Shown in pieces: positions 46,593-60,023 of a stretch of DNA of 64,000 nucleotides (position 1 is its first letter; each line of letters opens with the position of its first letter). Origin of the DNA: Sphingomonas sp. (GTDB lineage: Bacteria; Pseudomonadota; Alphaproteobacteria; Sphingomonadales; Sphingomonadaceae); the NCBI GenBank assembly GCA_017418975.1, contig JAFOMG010000017.1, positions 496,001-560,000 of the forward strand, given 5' to 3'. The notes under the pieces are model-generated. The model was not told the DNA's origin and did not search any database. It saw nothing but the letters and a program-made list of their open reading frames with translations. The translations under genes and the position numbers were made by a program.

Positions 46593-46903
46593 TGAGCACC
46601 AATCCCGCGAACGAACAGGGCGAGAGCCTGGCCGAGAACCCCTATGTGCTGGTCGCCGGCGGCGTCGCGCTGGGCGTGCTGATCGGCATGCTGGTTCCGC
46701 GCGGCAAGAAGGAGCGCGAGCTGCTCCAGGGCACCGGGCGCCAGCTCGCCGGCAAGGTCACCGGCACCGTCCAGGCAGTGAAGGAAGCCGGCAAGGCGGA
46801 GTTCGACGCGCTGCTGCCGAGCCGCGAGGACGCCAAGGAACGCGTCACCTCGCTGTTCGGCAATCTCGTCGATGCGGCAAAGGGAGCGGCGCAAAAGGCT
46901 TGA
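46592..46903 (+). CDS. YtxH/DUF883-like single-pass membrane protein
   Basis: This 103-residue protein starts at ATG 46592. An upstream GTG at 46589 is possible. It has one membrane helix (YVLVAGGVALGVLIGMLVP), followed by a basic stretch (RGKKERE) and an amphipathic coiled C-terminal half. It is the last member of the four-gene group and probably works in the same envelope complex. Confidence 0.78.
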   Translation: MSTNPANEQGESLAENPYVLVAGGVALGVLIGMLVPRGKKERELLQGTGRQLAGKVTGTVQAVKEAGKAEFDALLPSREDAKERVTSLFGNLVDAAKGAAQKA

Positions 46904-46962
46904 GGCCGGCGCGCCCCCTTCCTAGAGGCCTCTATAAACCAGAAAATGCTTTCGGAGGCCCA

Positions 46963-47181
46963 ATGAGCAAGCTGCATCTCGTCTTCGGCGGTCGCGTGAC
47001 CGACCCGCAGACGCTCGATTTCGTCGATCCGTCCAAGCTGGACGTCGTCGGCATCTATCCCGATTACACCAGCGCGGAGAATGCCTGGCGCAGCGCCGCC
47101 CAGCGCACAGTGGACGATGCCGAGATGCGCTATGTGGTGGTGCACCTGCATCGCCTGCTCGAGCCCGATCTCAAGGGCTGA
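46963..47181 (+). CDS. DUF4170-family small protein
   Basis: This 72-residue protein has a strong ribosome-binding site, CGGAGG, 6 bp before the ATG. The sequence KLHLVFGGRVTDPQTLDFVD, then VVGIYPDYTSAENAWRSAAQRTVDDAEMRYV, matches the DUF4170 alphaproteobacterial family. There is no known function. It lies between the envelope quartet and the converging rhomboid gene. Confidence 0.88.
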   Translation: MSKLHLVFGGRVTDPQTLDFVDPSKLDVVGIYPDYTSAENAWRSAAQRTVDDAEMRYVVVHLHRLLEPDLKG

Positions 47182-47287
47182 GCGCCGCGGGCGCGATCGG
47201 CTCCGGCGATGGCGGAGCCGATTGCGATGCGCTTCGCGGTGCAAGCAAGCTTCCCGCCGGGCTGCGGCCCAGCCAGGGCATCGCGGC

Positions 47288-47944
47288 TCAGGCGTTGCGC
47301 CAATGCCACATGAACAATGGCCGGGCAGCTGCGAGGCCGGCCAGGAAACCGCCGATCGGCGCGGCGGCGCCCCAGGCGAGCACCTCCCAAATCGACCTGC
47401 CCGGAGAAGCGGACTGCAGCAATGCCGTCACGATGCTGATCGCCGCCCAGGCCGCAGCGAGCCACATCACATATACGGTACGTGCCGAAAAGGGCCCGAT
47501 CGGCGGATTGCGCGGCGTGCCGTAGAGCAACGCATAGGCTCCGATCACCGCGGACAAGGCTCCGTTCATGCCGATCAGCGGCCAGAGTGCATCGGGCGTG
47601 ACCAGGAAATAGGTCGCGGCGGAAACCACCGCGCCCAATATGTAGAGCAGCAGGAATTGCGGCCAGCCGATCACCTGCTCGGTCTTCTGCCCGGTCAGGA
47701 TCAGCATCAGCACGTTGAAGAAGATCTGCAGCGCGCTGCCATGGATGAACAGGGTCGAGAATGGCGTCAGCAAGGCTGGCACCGCCCATGTTCCCGGCGC
47801 AAGCAGCTCGGCCTGCAGGCGCGCCGGGATAAATCCGCCCAGCATTGCCGCTTCGGGAAAATAGCGCGTGATCAGGATCAGGGCGCTGACCAGCGCGGTC
47901 AGCGCCGCGATCGTGATCGTCGCGGGAGAATCGCGGAAGCGCAC
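47288..47944 (-). CDS. Rhomboid-family membrane protein lacking the catalytic residues
   Basis: This 218-residue protein has about six membrane helices and the rhomboid layout: FIHGSALQIFFNVLML in the H-x5-H-x3-N position, GMNGALSAVIGAY where the catalytic GxSG is expected, and APIGGFLAGL at the last helix. Asn127 replaces the catalytic serine, Pro196 replaces the catalytic histidine, and Gln73 replaces the second histidine of loop 1. His68 and Asn77 are kept. It is therefore a probable pseudoprotease, perhaps a membrane chaperone or substrate-binding protein. It follows greA by 2 bp. Confidence 0.85.
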   Translation of the reverse strand: MRFRDSPATITIAALTALVSALILITRYFPEAAMLGGFIPARLQAELLAPGTWAVPALLTPFSTLFIHGSALQIFFNVLMLILTGQKTEQVIGWPQFLLLYILGAVVSAATYFLVTPDALWPLIGMNGALSAVIGAYALLYGTPRNPPIGPFSARTVYVMWLAAAWAAISIVTALLQSASPGRSIWEVLAWGAAAPIGGFLAGLAAARPLFMWHWRNA

Positions 47945-47946
47945 GC

Positions 47947-48423
47947 TCAGATGAATTCGATCTGCGACACCAGATAATAGCGGTCGCCAGCGGGAACCGA
48001 GACCTCGACCTCCTCGTCCACCTTGCGCCCGATCAGCGCGCGGCCGATCGGCGAGTTGTACGAGATGCGGCCCTTGCTGACATCGGCCTCGGTCTCGCCG
48101 ACGATCTGATACTTGATCGGCTTGTCGTCCTCGTCGAGCAGCGTCACCGTCGCGCCGAACACGATCTTGTCGCCCGAAAGCTCTCGCGGATCGATGATCT
48201 GGGCACGGCTGAGCTTACCCTCGATGTCCGCGATCGTGGCTTCGTTCTGGCCCTGCTGCTCCTTGGCGGCATGATATTCGGCATTTTCCGAAAGATCGCC
48301 ATGCGCGCGCGCTTCCTCGATCGCATCCACGATCAGCGGGCGTTCGATTTTCAGGCGCTTCAACTCCGCGGTAAGCTTGTCATAGCCTTCCTGAAGCATC
48401 GGCATCTTGTCGACCGTCGCCAT
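47947..48423 (-). CDS. greA: Transcription elongation factor GreA
   Basis: This 158-residue protein has the coiled-coil N-domain with [20 protein letters not shown], then [20 protein letters not shown], and the C-domain with [13 protein letters not shown] and [18 protein letters not shown]. GreA rescues backtracked RNA polymerase by stimulating transcript cleavage. Its two tip aspartate/glutamate residues lie in the DLSENAEY region. It is co-directional with the car genes, 207 bp downstream of carB, and is followed by the rhomboid-like gene. Confidence 0.95.
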   Translation of the reverse strand: MATVDKMPMLQEGYDKLTAELKRLKIERPLIVDAIEEARAHGDLSENAEYHAAKEQQGQNEATIADIEGKLSRAQIIDPRELSGDKIVFGATVTLLDEDDKPIKYQIVGETEADVSKGRISYNSPIGRALIGRKVDEEVEVSVPAGDRYYLVSQIEFI

Positions 48424-48591
48424 CCACCAAGTCCTTCAAAACGCCCCGTCCCACAAGCGCCCCCGGGGGAACGCCCGCACATGGATACTGATGGGGGAAG
48501 ATCAATTGTGCGAACGCGAATAATAAGCCTGCCAATGCCGCACTGCAAGGCTAGGAAAGTTATCTTCGGGCCGAAGCTGGAATAATCCGCG

Positions 48592-48620
48592 CGGCTTCCC
48601 GGCGGAATACCGGGAAGCCG
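48592..48620. terminator. Possible hairpin between carB and greA
   Basis: CGGCTTCCCGG and CCGGGAAGCCG form an 11-bp stem with a 7-base loop, 11 bp after the carB stop. No U-run follows, so it could be a transcript-stabilising hairpin or weak terminator. Confidence 0.4.
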
Positions 48621-48630
48621 CCGGGTCGGG

Positions 48631-51952
<3,322 letters not shown>

Positions 51953-51960
<8 letters not shown>

Positions 51961-52642
51961 GGGCTGTTCCAGTAATGAAGGATAGGAGAGCGGCGAAAAA
52001 CTGAGCAAGGCCAACAATCGCGCTGGCTCGCTCGATATTTTCGAAGATTAGGTCCTCGGGAGGATCAGGCGCATCCGTCAAAAAAATTGCAGATTGAACG
52101 TATGCCCTCGCCTGCATGACTTCCGGTGTATTGGCCTTTGAATCATCTGCCAGCCTTCGATCCGCCTCCGCGAGGAGTAAACGCAAGTCAGTCTTGCGAA
52201 CGGGGTTCAAACCAAGCGAGGCGGGCCGCCCGGTCCACGCGGAGCTGTCGATCGGAAATCCCTGAGATAGGGCAAGGGCATCTTCCAGATTCGCAAATTT
52301 TGCCGCTTCCTGAATCAGAGACCGATTTCTATTGAAAAATTGGGCAGACTTCGGCCCTAAGCCAATGAAGTTGAAACCCAATTCAAGCATCAGCTCATCT
52401 GACTTGAGCAATCCGTATTCATCATGCTCAACAGTTACATACTCAAAGATGTCGCCATCAGCATCGAGCTCTGCAAAAACATCATCCTTGCGCAACTTAT
52501 AGATTTGCGAACGAACAGGGCCGTCTTCGATCTGAGCGTCAAAGCGTTTGCGATACTCACTAACGATCTGAACATCCCATGCGATACCTCCCTGATTGAG
52601 CACCAACGCAAAGAGCGCAGCTTCCTCAGAGAAGAGCGTCAC
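51953..52642 (-). CDS. Unknown low-GC gene between carA and carB
   Basis: This 229-residue protein is acidic, with [16 protein letters not shown] and [12 protein letters not shown] in the first half and a hydrophobic C-terminus ([15 protein letters not shown]) that may be a tail anchor. I do not recognise a domain. GC is much lower than around it: bases 52321-52380 hold 26 G+C of 60, against about two thirds in the flanks. The start overlaps the carA stop by 4 bp and the stop overlaps the carB start region by 8 bp, so it is translationally coupled to both. Recent acquisition is likely; a role in carbamoyl phosphate use is possible but unproven. Confidence 0.8.
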
Positions 52643-53802
52643 ACCATCATCCCCACGAACCGCTCGAACAGATACAGGCTGTCCTGCGGCCCCGGGCTGG
52701 CCTCGGGGTGATACTGCACGCTGAACGCCGGGCGGTCGGTCAGCTCGATGCCCGCGTTCGAGCCGTCGAACAGCGACACATGCGTCTCGCGGGCGTTCTC
52801 CGGCAGCGTCTCGCGCTCGACCGCGAAGCCGTGGTTCATGCTGGTGATCTCCACCGCGCCGTCTTCCAGCCGCTTGACCGGGTGGTTGGCGCCACGATGG
52901 CCCTGGAACATCTTGGTGGTCTCGGCGCCCACGGCGAGACCCAGCAATTGGTGGCCGAGGCAGATGCCGAACAGCGGCTTGCCGGTCTCGAGCAGCTGGC
53001 GGATCACCGGCACGGCATATTCGCCGGTCGCGGCGGGATCGCCCGGGCCATTCGAGAGGAAGAAGCCGTCCGGGTTGAACGACATGATCTGCTCATAGGT
53101 CGCCGCCGCCGGCAGCACGGTCACCTTGGCGCCGGCCTGGACCAGGTTGCGGAAGATGTTGCGCTTCGAGCCATAGTCGAGCGCGACGACATGCGGCCGC
53201 ACATCTTCCTGGCCGCCATCGTCATAACCGAAGCCCAGGCGCCACACGCCGCCTTCCCAGCCATAATGGGTCTCGACCGTGACGGTGATCGCCAGGTCCA
53301 TGCCCTCCAGGCCCGGCCAGGCGCGCGCCATCTCGAGCAGCAGCGGGATGTCGAACTTGCCCTCCGCCGAATGCGCGATCACGCCGTTCGGCGCGCCGGC
53401 CAGGCGGATGCGGCGAGTCAGCGCGCGGGTATCGATGCCGGACAGGCCGATACGGGCATGCTTCTTCATCCAGGCACCGAGATGCTCGGTCGAACGGAAG
53501 TTGCTCGGCTCGGTCACATCCTCGCGCACGATCATGCCCAGCGCATGGGGGTCGTCGGCCTCGATATCGTCGGGGTTGGCCCCGACATTGCCGATGTGCG
53601 GGAAAGTGAAGTTGATGATCTGACCGGCGAAGCTCGGATCGGTCATGATTTCCTGATAGCCGGTCATCGCGGTGTGGAAGCACACCTCGCCGACCGCCTG
53701 CCCCTCGGCCCCGAAGCCCCGGCCCCAGATCACGTCCCCCGACGCCAAAACCAGAACACCGGTAGCTCCGGCAGGCATGGGCGTAGGCGTGGCGTCGGCC
53801 AT
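52639..53802 (-). CDS. carA: Carbamoyl-phosphate synthase small chain
   Basis: This 387-residue protein provides the glutamine amidotransferase for CarB. It has the N-terminal GVLVLASGDVIWGRGFGA and FHTAMTGYQEIMTDPSFAGQ, and the catalytic Cys in LFGICLGHQLLGLA. The His-x-Glu pair is in VQYHPEASPGPQDS. The length fits. The gene is separated from carB by the low-GC unknown gene. It diverges from the yqeY-dnaG-rpoD block, with 125 bp between. Confidence 0.97.
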   Translation of the reverse strand: MADATPTPMPAGATGVLVLASGDVIWGRGFGAEGQAVGEVCFHTAMTGYQEIMTDPSFAGQIINFTFPHIGNVGANPDDIEADDPHALGMIVREDVTEPSNFRSTEHLGAWMKKHARIGLSGIDTRALTRRIRLAGAPNGVIAHSAEGKFDIPLLLEMARAWPGLEGMDLAITVTVETHYGWEGGVWRLGFGYDDGGQEDVRPHVVALDYGSKRNIFRNLVQAGAKVTVLPAAATYEQIMSFNPDGFFLSNGPGDPAATGEYAVPVIRQLLETGKPLFGICLGHQLLGLAVGAETTKMFQGHRGANHPVKRLEDGAVEITSMNHGFAVERETLPENARETHVSLFDGSNAGIELTDRPAFSVQYHPEASPGPQDSLYLFERFVGMMV

Positions 53803-53927
53803 TTAGGGGTGGCTCTCCATTTGAGGTGCAGCAATGTCGCTAAGTGCCGCCCGCTAGACCCCTACCCCCCTCGCGTCAACCGGTTCGCGGGTCTATTGCG
53901 GGCAATTCCCGATTCACGAGAGACGAA

Positions 53928-54380
53928 ATGATCCGAGACGACATCAAGGCAGCCCAGATCACCGCCATGAAGGCCGGCGACAAGGGGACCCGCCAGGCGA
54001 TCAACCTGATCCTGAGCGCGATCAAGAACCGCGACATCGAGGAGCGCACCAGGTCCGTCCAGATGGACGACGACGCGATGGTGATCGAAGTGCTCCAGAA
54101 AATGGTGAAGCAGCGCCGCGAATCGATCGAGATGTTCGAGCGGGGCGGCCGCCAGGACCTTGCCGACACGGAGAAGGCCGAAGTCGCGGTGATCGAACGT
54201 TTCCTGCCGGCGCAGATGAGCGATGCGGAGACGACGGCAGCGATCGAGGCGATCAAGGCCGAGCTTGGCGCTTCGGGCATGAAGGACATGGGACGGGTGA
54301 TGGCCGAGCTGAAGGCGCGCCACGCGACGACGCTCGACATGAGCAAGGCGAGCGGCCTGGTGAAGGCGGCGCTCGCCTGA
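53928..54380 (+). CDS. YqeY/GatB C-terminal-like protein
   Basis: This 150-residue protein has the YqeY pattern: IRDDIKAAQITAMKAGDKGTRQAI, then EEERTR-like, ERFLPAQMSDAETTAAIEAI and MKDMGRVMAELKARHATTLD. It resembles the tRNA-binding tail of GatB, but its role alone is uncertain. It precedes dnaG by 1 bp. In Escherichia coli the macromolecular synthesis operon has rpsU here; alphaproteobacteria often have yqeY instead. Confidence 0.9.
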   Translation: MIRDDIKAAQITAMKAGDKGTRQAINLILSAIKNRDIEERTRSVQMDDDAMVIEVLQKMVKQRRESIEMFERGGRQDLADTEKAEVAVIERFLPAQMSDAETTAAIEAIKAELGASGMKDMGRVMAELKARHATTLDMSKASGLVKAALA

Positions 54381-54381
54381 C

Positions 54382-56265
54382 GTGTCCCTCACCCCCGCCT
54401 TTCTCGACGAACTCCGCGCCCGGACGCTGCTGTCCGGGCTGATCGCCAAGACGGTGAAACTCCAGAAGGCGGGGCGGGAATTCCGCGCCTGCTGCCCGTT
54501 CCACAACGAGAAGACACCGAGCTTCTACGTCAATGACGACAAGGGCTTCTATCACTGCTTCGGCTGCGGCGCGCATGGCGATGCGATTCGCTGGATGACC
54601 GACCAGCGCGGCCTGCCCTTCATCGATGCGGTGAAGGAGCTGGTCCAGGCCGCCGGCATGGAGATGCCCGAGCAGGACCGCCGCAGCGCCGAGCGGGCGG
54701 AACGCGCCAAGGGGCTGCACGAGGCGATGGAGGACGCGGCGAAGTTCTTCGTCGAGCGCCTCCACGGCATCGAAGGCGCCGAGGCGCGCGCGGTGCTCAG
54801 GAAGCGCGGGATCACCGACGAGACCGCCCGGGCCTTCGGCATCGGCTATGCCCCCGATTCGCGCGGCAAGCTGAAGGAAGCGCTGAAATCCTATGGCGAC
54901 CCGATGCTGGTCGAGGCCGGGCTGCTGATCGCGGTCGAGCAAAAGGATCCCTATGACCGCTTCCGCGGCCGGCTGATGATCCCGATCCGCGACGTGCGCG
55001 GCCGGGCGATCGCGTTCGGGGGGCGCATCATCGGCGATGGCGAACCGAAATATCTCAATTCCCCCGAGACGCCGCTCTTCGACAAGGGGCGCACGCTCTA
55101 CAATCTCGATCGCGCCCAGGCCGCGGCGCGCAAGTCCGGCCGGATCATCGCGGTCGAGGGCTATATGGACGTGATTGCCCTGGCCCAGGCCGGCTTCGCC
55201 GAGGCGGTGGCGCCGCTCGGCACTGCCATGACCGAGCATCAGCTCGAGCGGCTGTGGCGGATCGCCGATGTCCCGCTGCTCTGCTTCGACGGCGATTCGG
55301 CCGGACAAAAGGCGGCGCTGCGCGCGGCGCACCGGGCCATGCCGATGCTCGAGCCGGGGCGCAGCCTCGCCTTCGTCACCTTGCCCGACGGACTGGACCC
55401 GGACGATCTCGTCCGCGCCCAGGGTGCCGGCGCCTTCGAGGCGCTGCTCGGCAAGGCCCGGCCGCTGGTCGATCTGCTCTGGGAAAGCGAAGTCGCCGCC
55501 GAGCCGCTCGACACGCCCGAGCGCCGCGCGGGCCTGAAGCGGCGCCTTGGCGAGTTGGCCGGCGGCATCGGCGATGCGAACGTGAAGCACGAATATCTCG
55601 CGGAGTTTCGCGAGCGCGCCGACGCGCATTTCGGCCGCGGGCCCCGCGCCTTCGATAGCCGCGCCCCGCGCGGTGCCGGCCCGGGCCCGGCCCGCGGCAA
55701 GCGCGACAGGCGCGGCAACTGGCTCCCGCCCGAGCCGCCGCTGACCCAGCAGACCCGTTCGGTCCAGGCCGGCGGGCTCGATCCGATCCTTGCCAAGGCG
55801 GTGCTCGCCGGGCTGATCCGCCACCCCGCCGAGATCGCGCGCCACATGGAGGTGCTCGGCTCCCTGCGCGGCGCATCCGGCGCGCTCGGCAAGCTGTTCG
55901 AGGCGGTGGTCGACGTCGCGCTCGAGGACCGGCAGCTTGATCGCGCCAAGGTGCTCACCATATTGGCGAAGTCCGGTTTCGATCAGATGGCGAGCGAGCT
56001 GCTCCGGGCCGATACCCTGCCTTTCTCCTTTACCCGGCCCGAGGCCGAGGAAAAGAAGGCGCGCGAAGACCTGAACGAGGCGATCGCGGTGATGGTGGCG
56101 CGCCCAGCGGTGGACGCGGCGCTGGCAGAGGCAACGGCTGCGATGCTCGAGCGTTTCGACGACGCGGCGTTCGCCCGGCAGACGGCTTTGCTCCGGCAGA
56201 GACAAGAGCTGGAAACACGTCTTGCGAATCTGATGCTTGCGGACGACGAGAATTTCGAGGATTAG
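54382..56265 (+). CDS. dnaG: DNA primase
   Basis: This 627-residue protein has a GTG start. The CHC2 zinc finger is visible (CCPFHNEKTPSFYVNDD, then FYHCFGCG), followed by the RNA-polymerase/TOPRIM core with FGGRIIGDGEPKYLNSPET, a VEGYMDVIAL segment and the acidic DGD of LLCFDGDSAGQKAA. The C-terminal helicase-binding domain is shorter and Arg/Gly/Pro rich at about 420-450. It makes RNA primers at replication forks. The stop is followed by a short leader and rpoD. Confidence 0.96.
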   Translation: MSLTPAFLDELRARTLLSGLIAKTVKLQKAGREFRACCPFHNEKTPSFYVNDDKGFYHCFGCGAHGDAIRWMTDQRGLPFIDAVKELVQAAGMEMPEQDRRSAERAERAKGLHEAMEDAAKFFVERLHGIEGAEARAVLRKRGITDETARAFGIGYAPDSRGKLKEALKSYGDPMLVEAGLLIAVEQKDPYDRFRGRLMIPIRDVRGRAIAFGGRIIGDGEPKYLNSPETPLFDKGRTLYNLDRAQAAARKSGRIIAVEGYMDVIALAQAGFAEAVAPLGTAMTEHQLERLWRIADVPLLCFDGDSAGQKAALRAAHRAMPMLEPGRSLAFVTLPDGLDPDDLVRAQGAGAFEALLGKARPLVDLLWESEVAAEPLDTPERRAGLKRRLGELAGGIGDANVKHEYLAEFRERADAHFGRGPRAFDSRAPRGAGPGPARGKRDRRGNWLPPEPPLTQQTRSVQAGGLDPILAKAVLAGLIRHPAEIARHMEVLGSLRGASGALGKLFEAVVDVALEDRQLDRAKVLTILAKSGFDQMASELLRADTLPFSFTRPEAEEKKAREDLNEAIAVMVARPAVDAALAEATAAMLERFDDAAFARQTALLRQRQELETRLANLMLADDENFED

Positions 56266-56303
56266 GGCGGCGTATAATTGCCGCCATCCAAGTTTCGAGG
56301 ATT
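56253..56303 (+). promoter_or_regulatory. rpoD: Candidate rpoD internal promoter inside a hairpin between direct repeats
   Basis: TATAAT (56273-56278), a perfect -10, lies in the loop of the hairpin GGCGGC/GCCGCC (56266-56271 and 56280-56285). An 11-bp direct repeat TTTCGAGGATT is at 56253-56263 and 56293-56303. The second copy carries the rpoD ribosome-binding sequence. A good -35 is not seen 17 bp upstream. Confidence 0.45.
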
Positions 56304-56306
56304 TGA

Positions 56307-58334
<2,028 letters not shown>

Positions 58335-58367
58335 TCGGCCGCTGACCGCAGACAGGCGAAGTTCGGC

Positions 58368-58398
58368 AATGGGGAAGGCACCGCCTTCCCCATTTTCG
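58368..58398 (+). terminator. Rho-independent terminator of rpoD
   Basis: AATGGGGAAGGC, a 3-nt loop and GCCTTCCCCATT form a 12-bp stem followed by TTTCGTTT. It lies 34 bp after the rpoD stop. Confidence 0.9.
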
Positions 58399-58580
58399 TT
58401 TCGGGCTGGCAATAGATGCCACCGATCCGGATGGATTGTTTGCCCTGTCCTTACGACGCCTTACGCCGCATAGCTCCTTTCGATCACAAGGTTACAGGCT
58501 GCGTCGTTGCGATCCGATCTCGACCTGGCCCGGCCGGGCCTATAGTTTCGCGGCACCTTCCATCAGCGCGAGGTATCGGC

Positions 58581-58898
58581 ATGTCCACATTGTCCGTGCA
58601 GGTTGCCCCCTTCAATCCCGGTGAAGTGCATGTGCGCGTCTGGGTATATACTTCGCCGGGGCCGAGCTTCGAATGGAACGGTACCGCAACGACGGGTAGC
58701 CCGATCAGCGAGAGCTGGGACGATCTCGAGCCCGGGCATTATGCCGTCACGATCTCCTGGACCGAAGGCTATCAGAACATCGCCTCGGGCATTGCCGGCA
58801 ACCAGATCGTCTACAACGGCAATTATCTTTATTATCAGGTCCTTGGCAGCCCGGCGGACGGCAATGGGGTGTCCGCGGTCTTCGGGCTGGTGATCTGA
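58581..58898 (+). CDS. Hypothetical beta-sandwich-like protein
   Basis: From the ATG at 58581, with GAGG 8 bp upstream, this is a 105-residue protein. It is rich in Ser, Thr, Gly, Trp and Tyr (VHVRVWVYTSPGPSFEWNGT; YAVTISWTEGYQNI), a pattern common in immunoglobulin-like beta sandwiches. It has no signal peptide and no cysteine. The upstream in-frame extension (start at 58416) is discarded because its composition changes. I do not recognise a family. Confidence 0.6.
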   Translation: MSTLSVQVAPFNPGEVHVRVWVYTSPGPSFEWNGTATTGSPISESWDDLEPGHYAVTISWTEGYQNIASGIAGNQIVYNGNYLYYQVLGSPADGNGVSAVFGLVI

Positions 58899-59293
58899 CG
58901 CGCCAACCCTGACCGAATCGTGCCGCGGCAGCGGCTCCGCTCTCGGCTTCGCCGAAGACCGCATTGCGCGCCACGCATCGCGGCCGGGCCGCGGAAAGGG
59001 CTCCGCTGGAGTTGGTGCCCGGATCGACTACGCCTTCCACATGCCCAACCAGCAACTGGGAAAGTGGACGGATCGACCGGCGCGCCTAGCGAGCCGCCCG
59101 GTACTTGCGGATACTATCGCGACGCCGCCGGACTTGCTTGCCGCGCCTTCGCTCATTTCGATCGGAACGGCGCGGGAACGATCCATTTATCCACAGTAAA
59201 TTCGCGATTTACCTTGTCTTTACGTGCTTCGGTATAACCCCGAGTTGCAAAACCTGCCCGTCGGCATGGGGCCGTCAGGAGATGTGGGGGCTT
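58899..59293. other. Intergenic region, mostly uninformative
   Basis: These 395 bp have no convincing gene. TTATCCACA (a DnaA-box match) occurs at 59187-59195, and an AT-richer stretch (59185-59240) with TATAAC may hold the promoter of the next gene. A single box is not enough to call a replication-related site. Confidence 0.5.
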
Positions 59294-59959
59294 ATGCCGT
59301 TTGATTCCGTACAAGTTGCGCGATTGGGCGGTGCCTGGGGCTCGATGGGGGCGCTCATCGCCTCCGATGGCAGCGCCAACCACCCCTATCTGCAGCGCCT
59401 CGCCCGCAACGAGGAGCCGTTGCGCGACCTGTCGGACGCGGTGCATCATATCTGCCTGCTCCATGGCCGCCACCCGGGCGTGATCGACCATGCGCTCGGC
59501 CACGCCCGCCTCGGCATCGAGCGCGACTGGCTGGAGGCCGCCGCCGACGCCTTTGTGATCGAGCGCGCCTTTCTCGTCCGCATCGTCGCGGCCGCGGGCC
59601 CGATGCCCAGCACGCCGGGCCATGCCGAGACGGAAGCCGCCACCGCCGCGCAGCGCCATGCGATGGACATGCTCGCCCAGTCGGATCGCGCGGGCTGCGC
59701 CACCGGCGCGGCGATCGCGCTGGCGATGGACTGGGCGGTGATCCGCGAGGCGCTGGACGCCGCCGGCGAGCGCCTGGGCCTGACCCCGCCCCCCTCGCAG
59801 CTGCCGCTGGCCGAGGAGACGGTGACCGTGGTCGACACGCTCGTTCGCGAAGGCGTGCTCGAGCGCGCGATGCTGTTCGGCGCGCAGCAGCTCTTCGCCC
59901 AGCATCGCGGCCTATGGGACCTGCTCGAGGCCCGCGCCTCGGCCCGCGACCGGCAGTAA
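59294..59959 (+). CDS. Conserved-looking hypothetical protein, all-alpha
   Basis: From the ATG at 59294, preceded by GGGGG, this is a 221-residue protein that is almost entirely helical. Features are DLSDAVHHICLLHGRHPGVIDHAL near the start and a second helix bundle with AGCATGAAIALAMDWAVIREAL. It has two histidines in the first helix and no membrane segment. I do not recognise the family. An ATG at 59282 would add 4 residues. Confidence 0.7.
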   Translation: MPFDSVQVARLGGAWGSMGALIASDGSANHPYLQRLARNEEPLRDLSDAVHHICLLHGRHPGVIDHALGHARLGIERDWLEAAADAFVIERAFLVRIVAAAGPMPSTPGHAETEAATAAQRHAMDMLAQSDRAGCATGAAIALAMDWAVIREALDAAGERLGLTPPPSQLPLAEETVTVVDTLVREGVLERAMLFGAQQLFAQHRGLWDLLEARASARDRQ

Positions 59960-60023
59960 CGACACCGACCTTGCGCGCGGCGGCTCCGGGCCCTTGCGCG
60001 AGGCGGCTTAGGCCCTCTAAGCC

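Noticed and set aside
59187..59195. TTATCCACA, a perfect DnaA-box match; also TTTTCCACA at 4977-4985
   Set aside because: Single isolated matches are expected by chance in a window this size, there is no cluster, AT-rich unwinding region or dnaA/dnaN/gidA neighbour.
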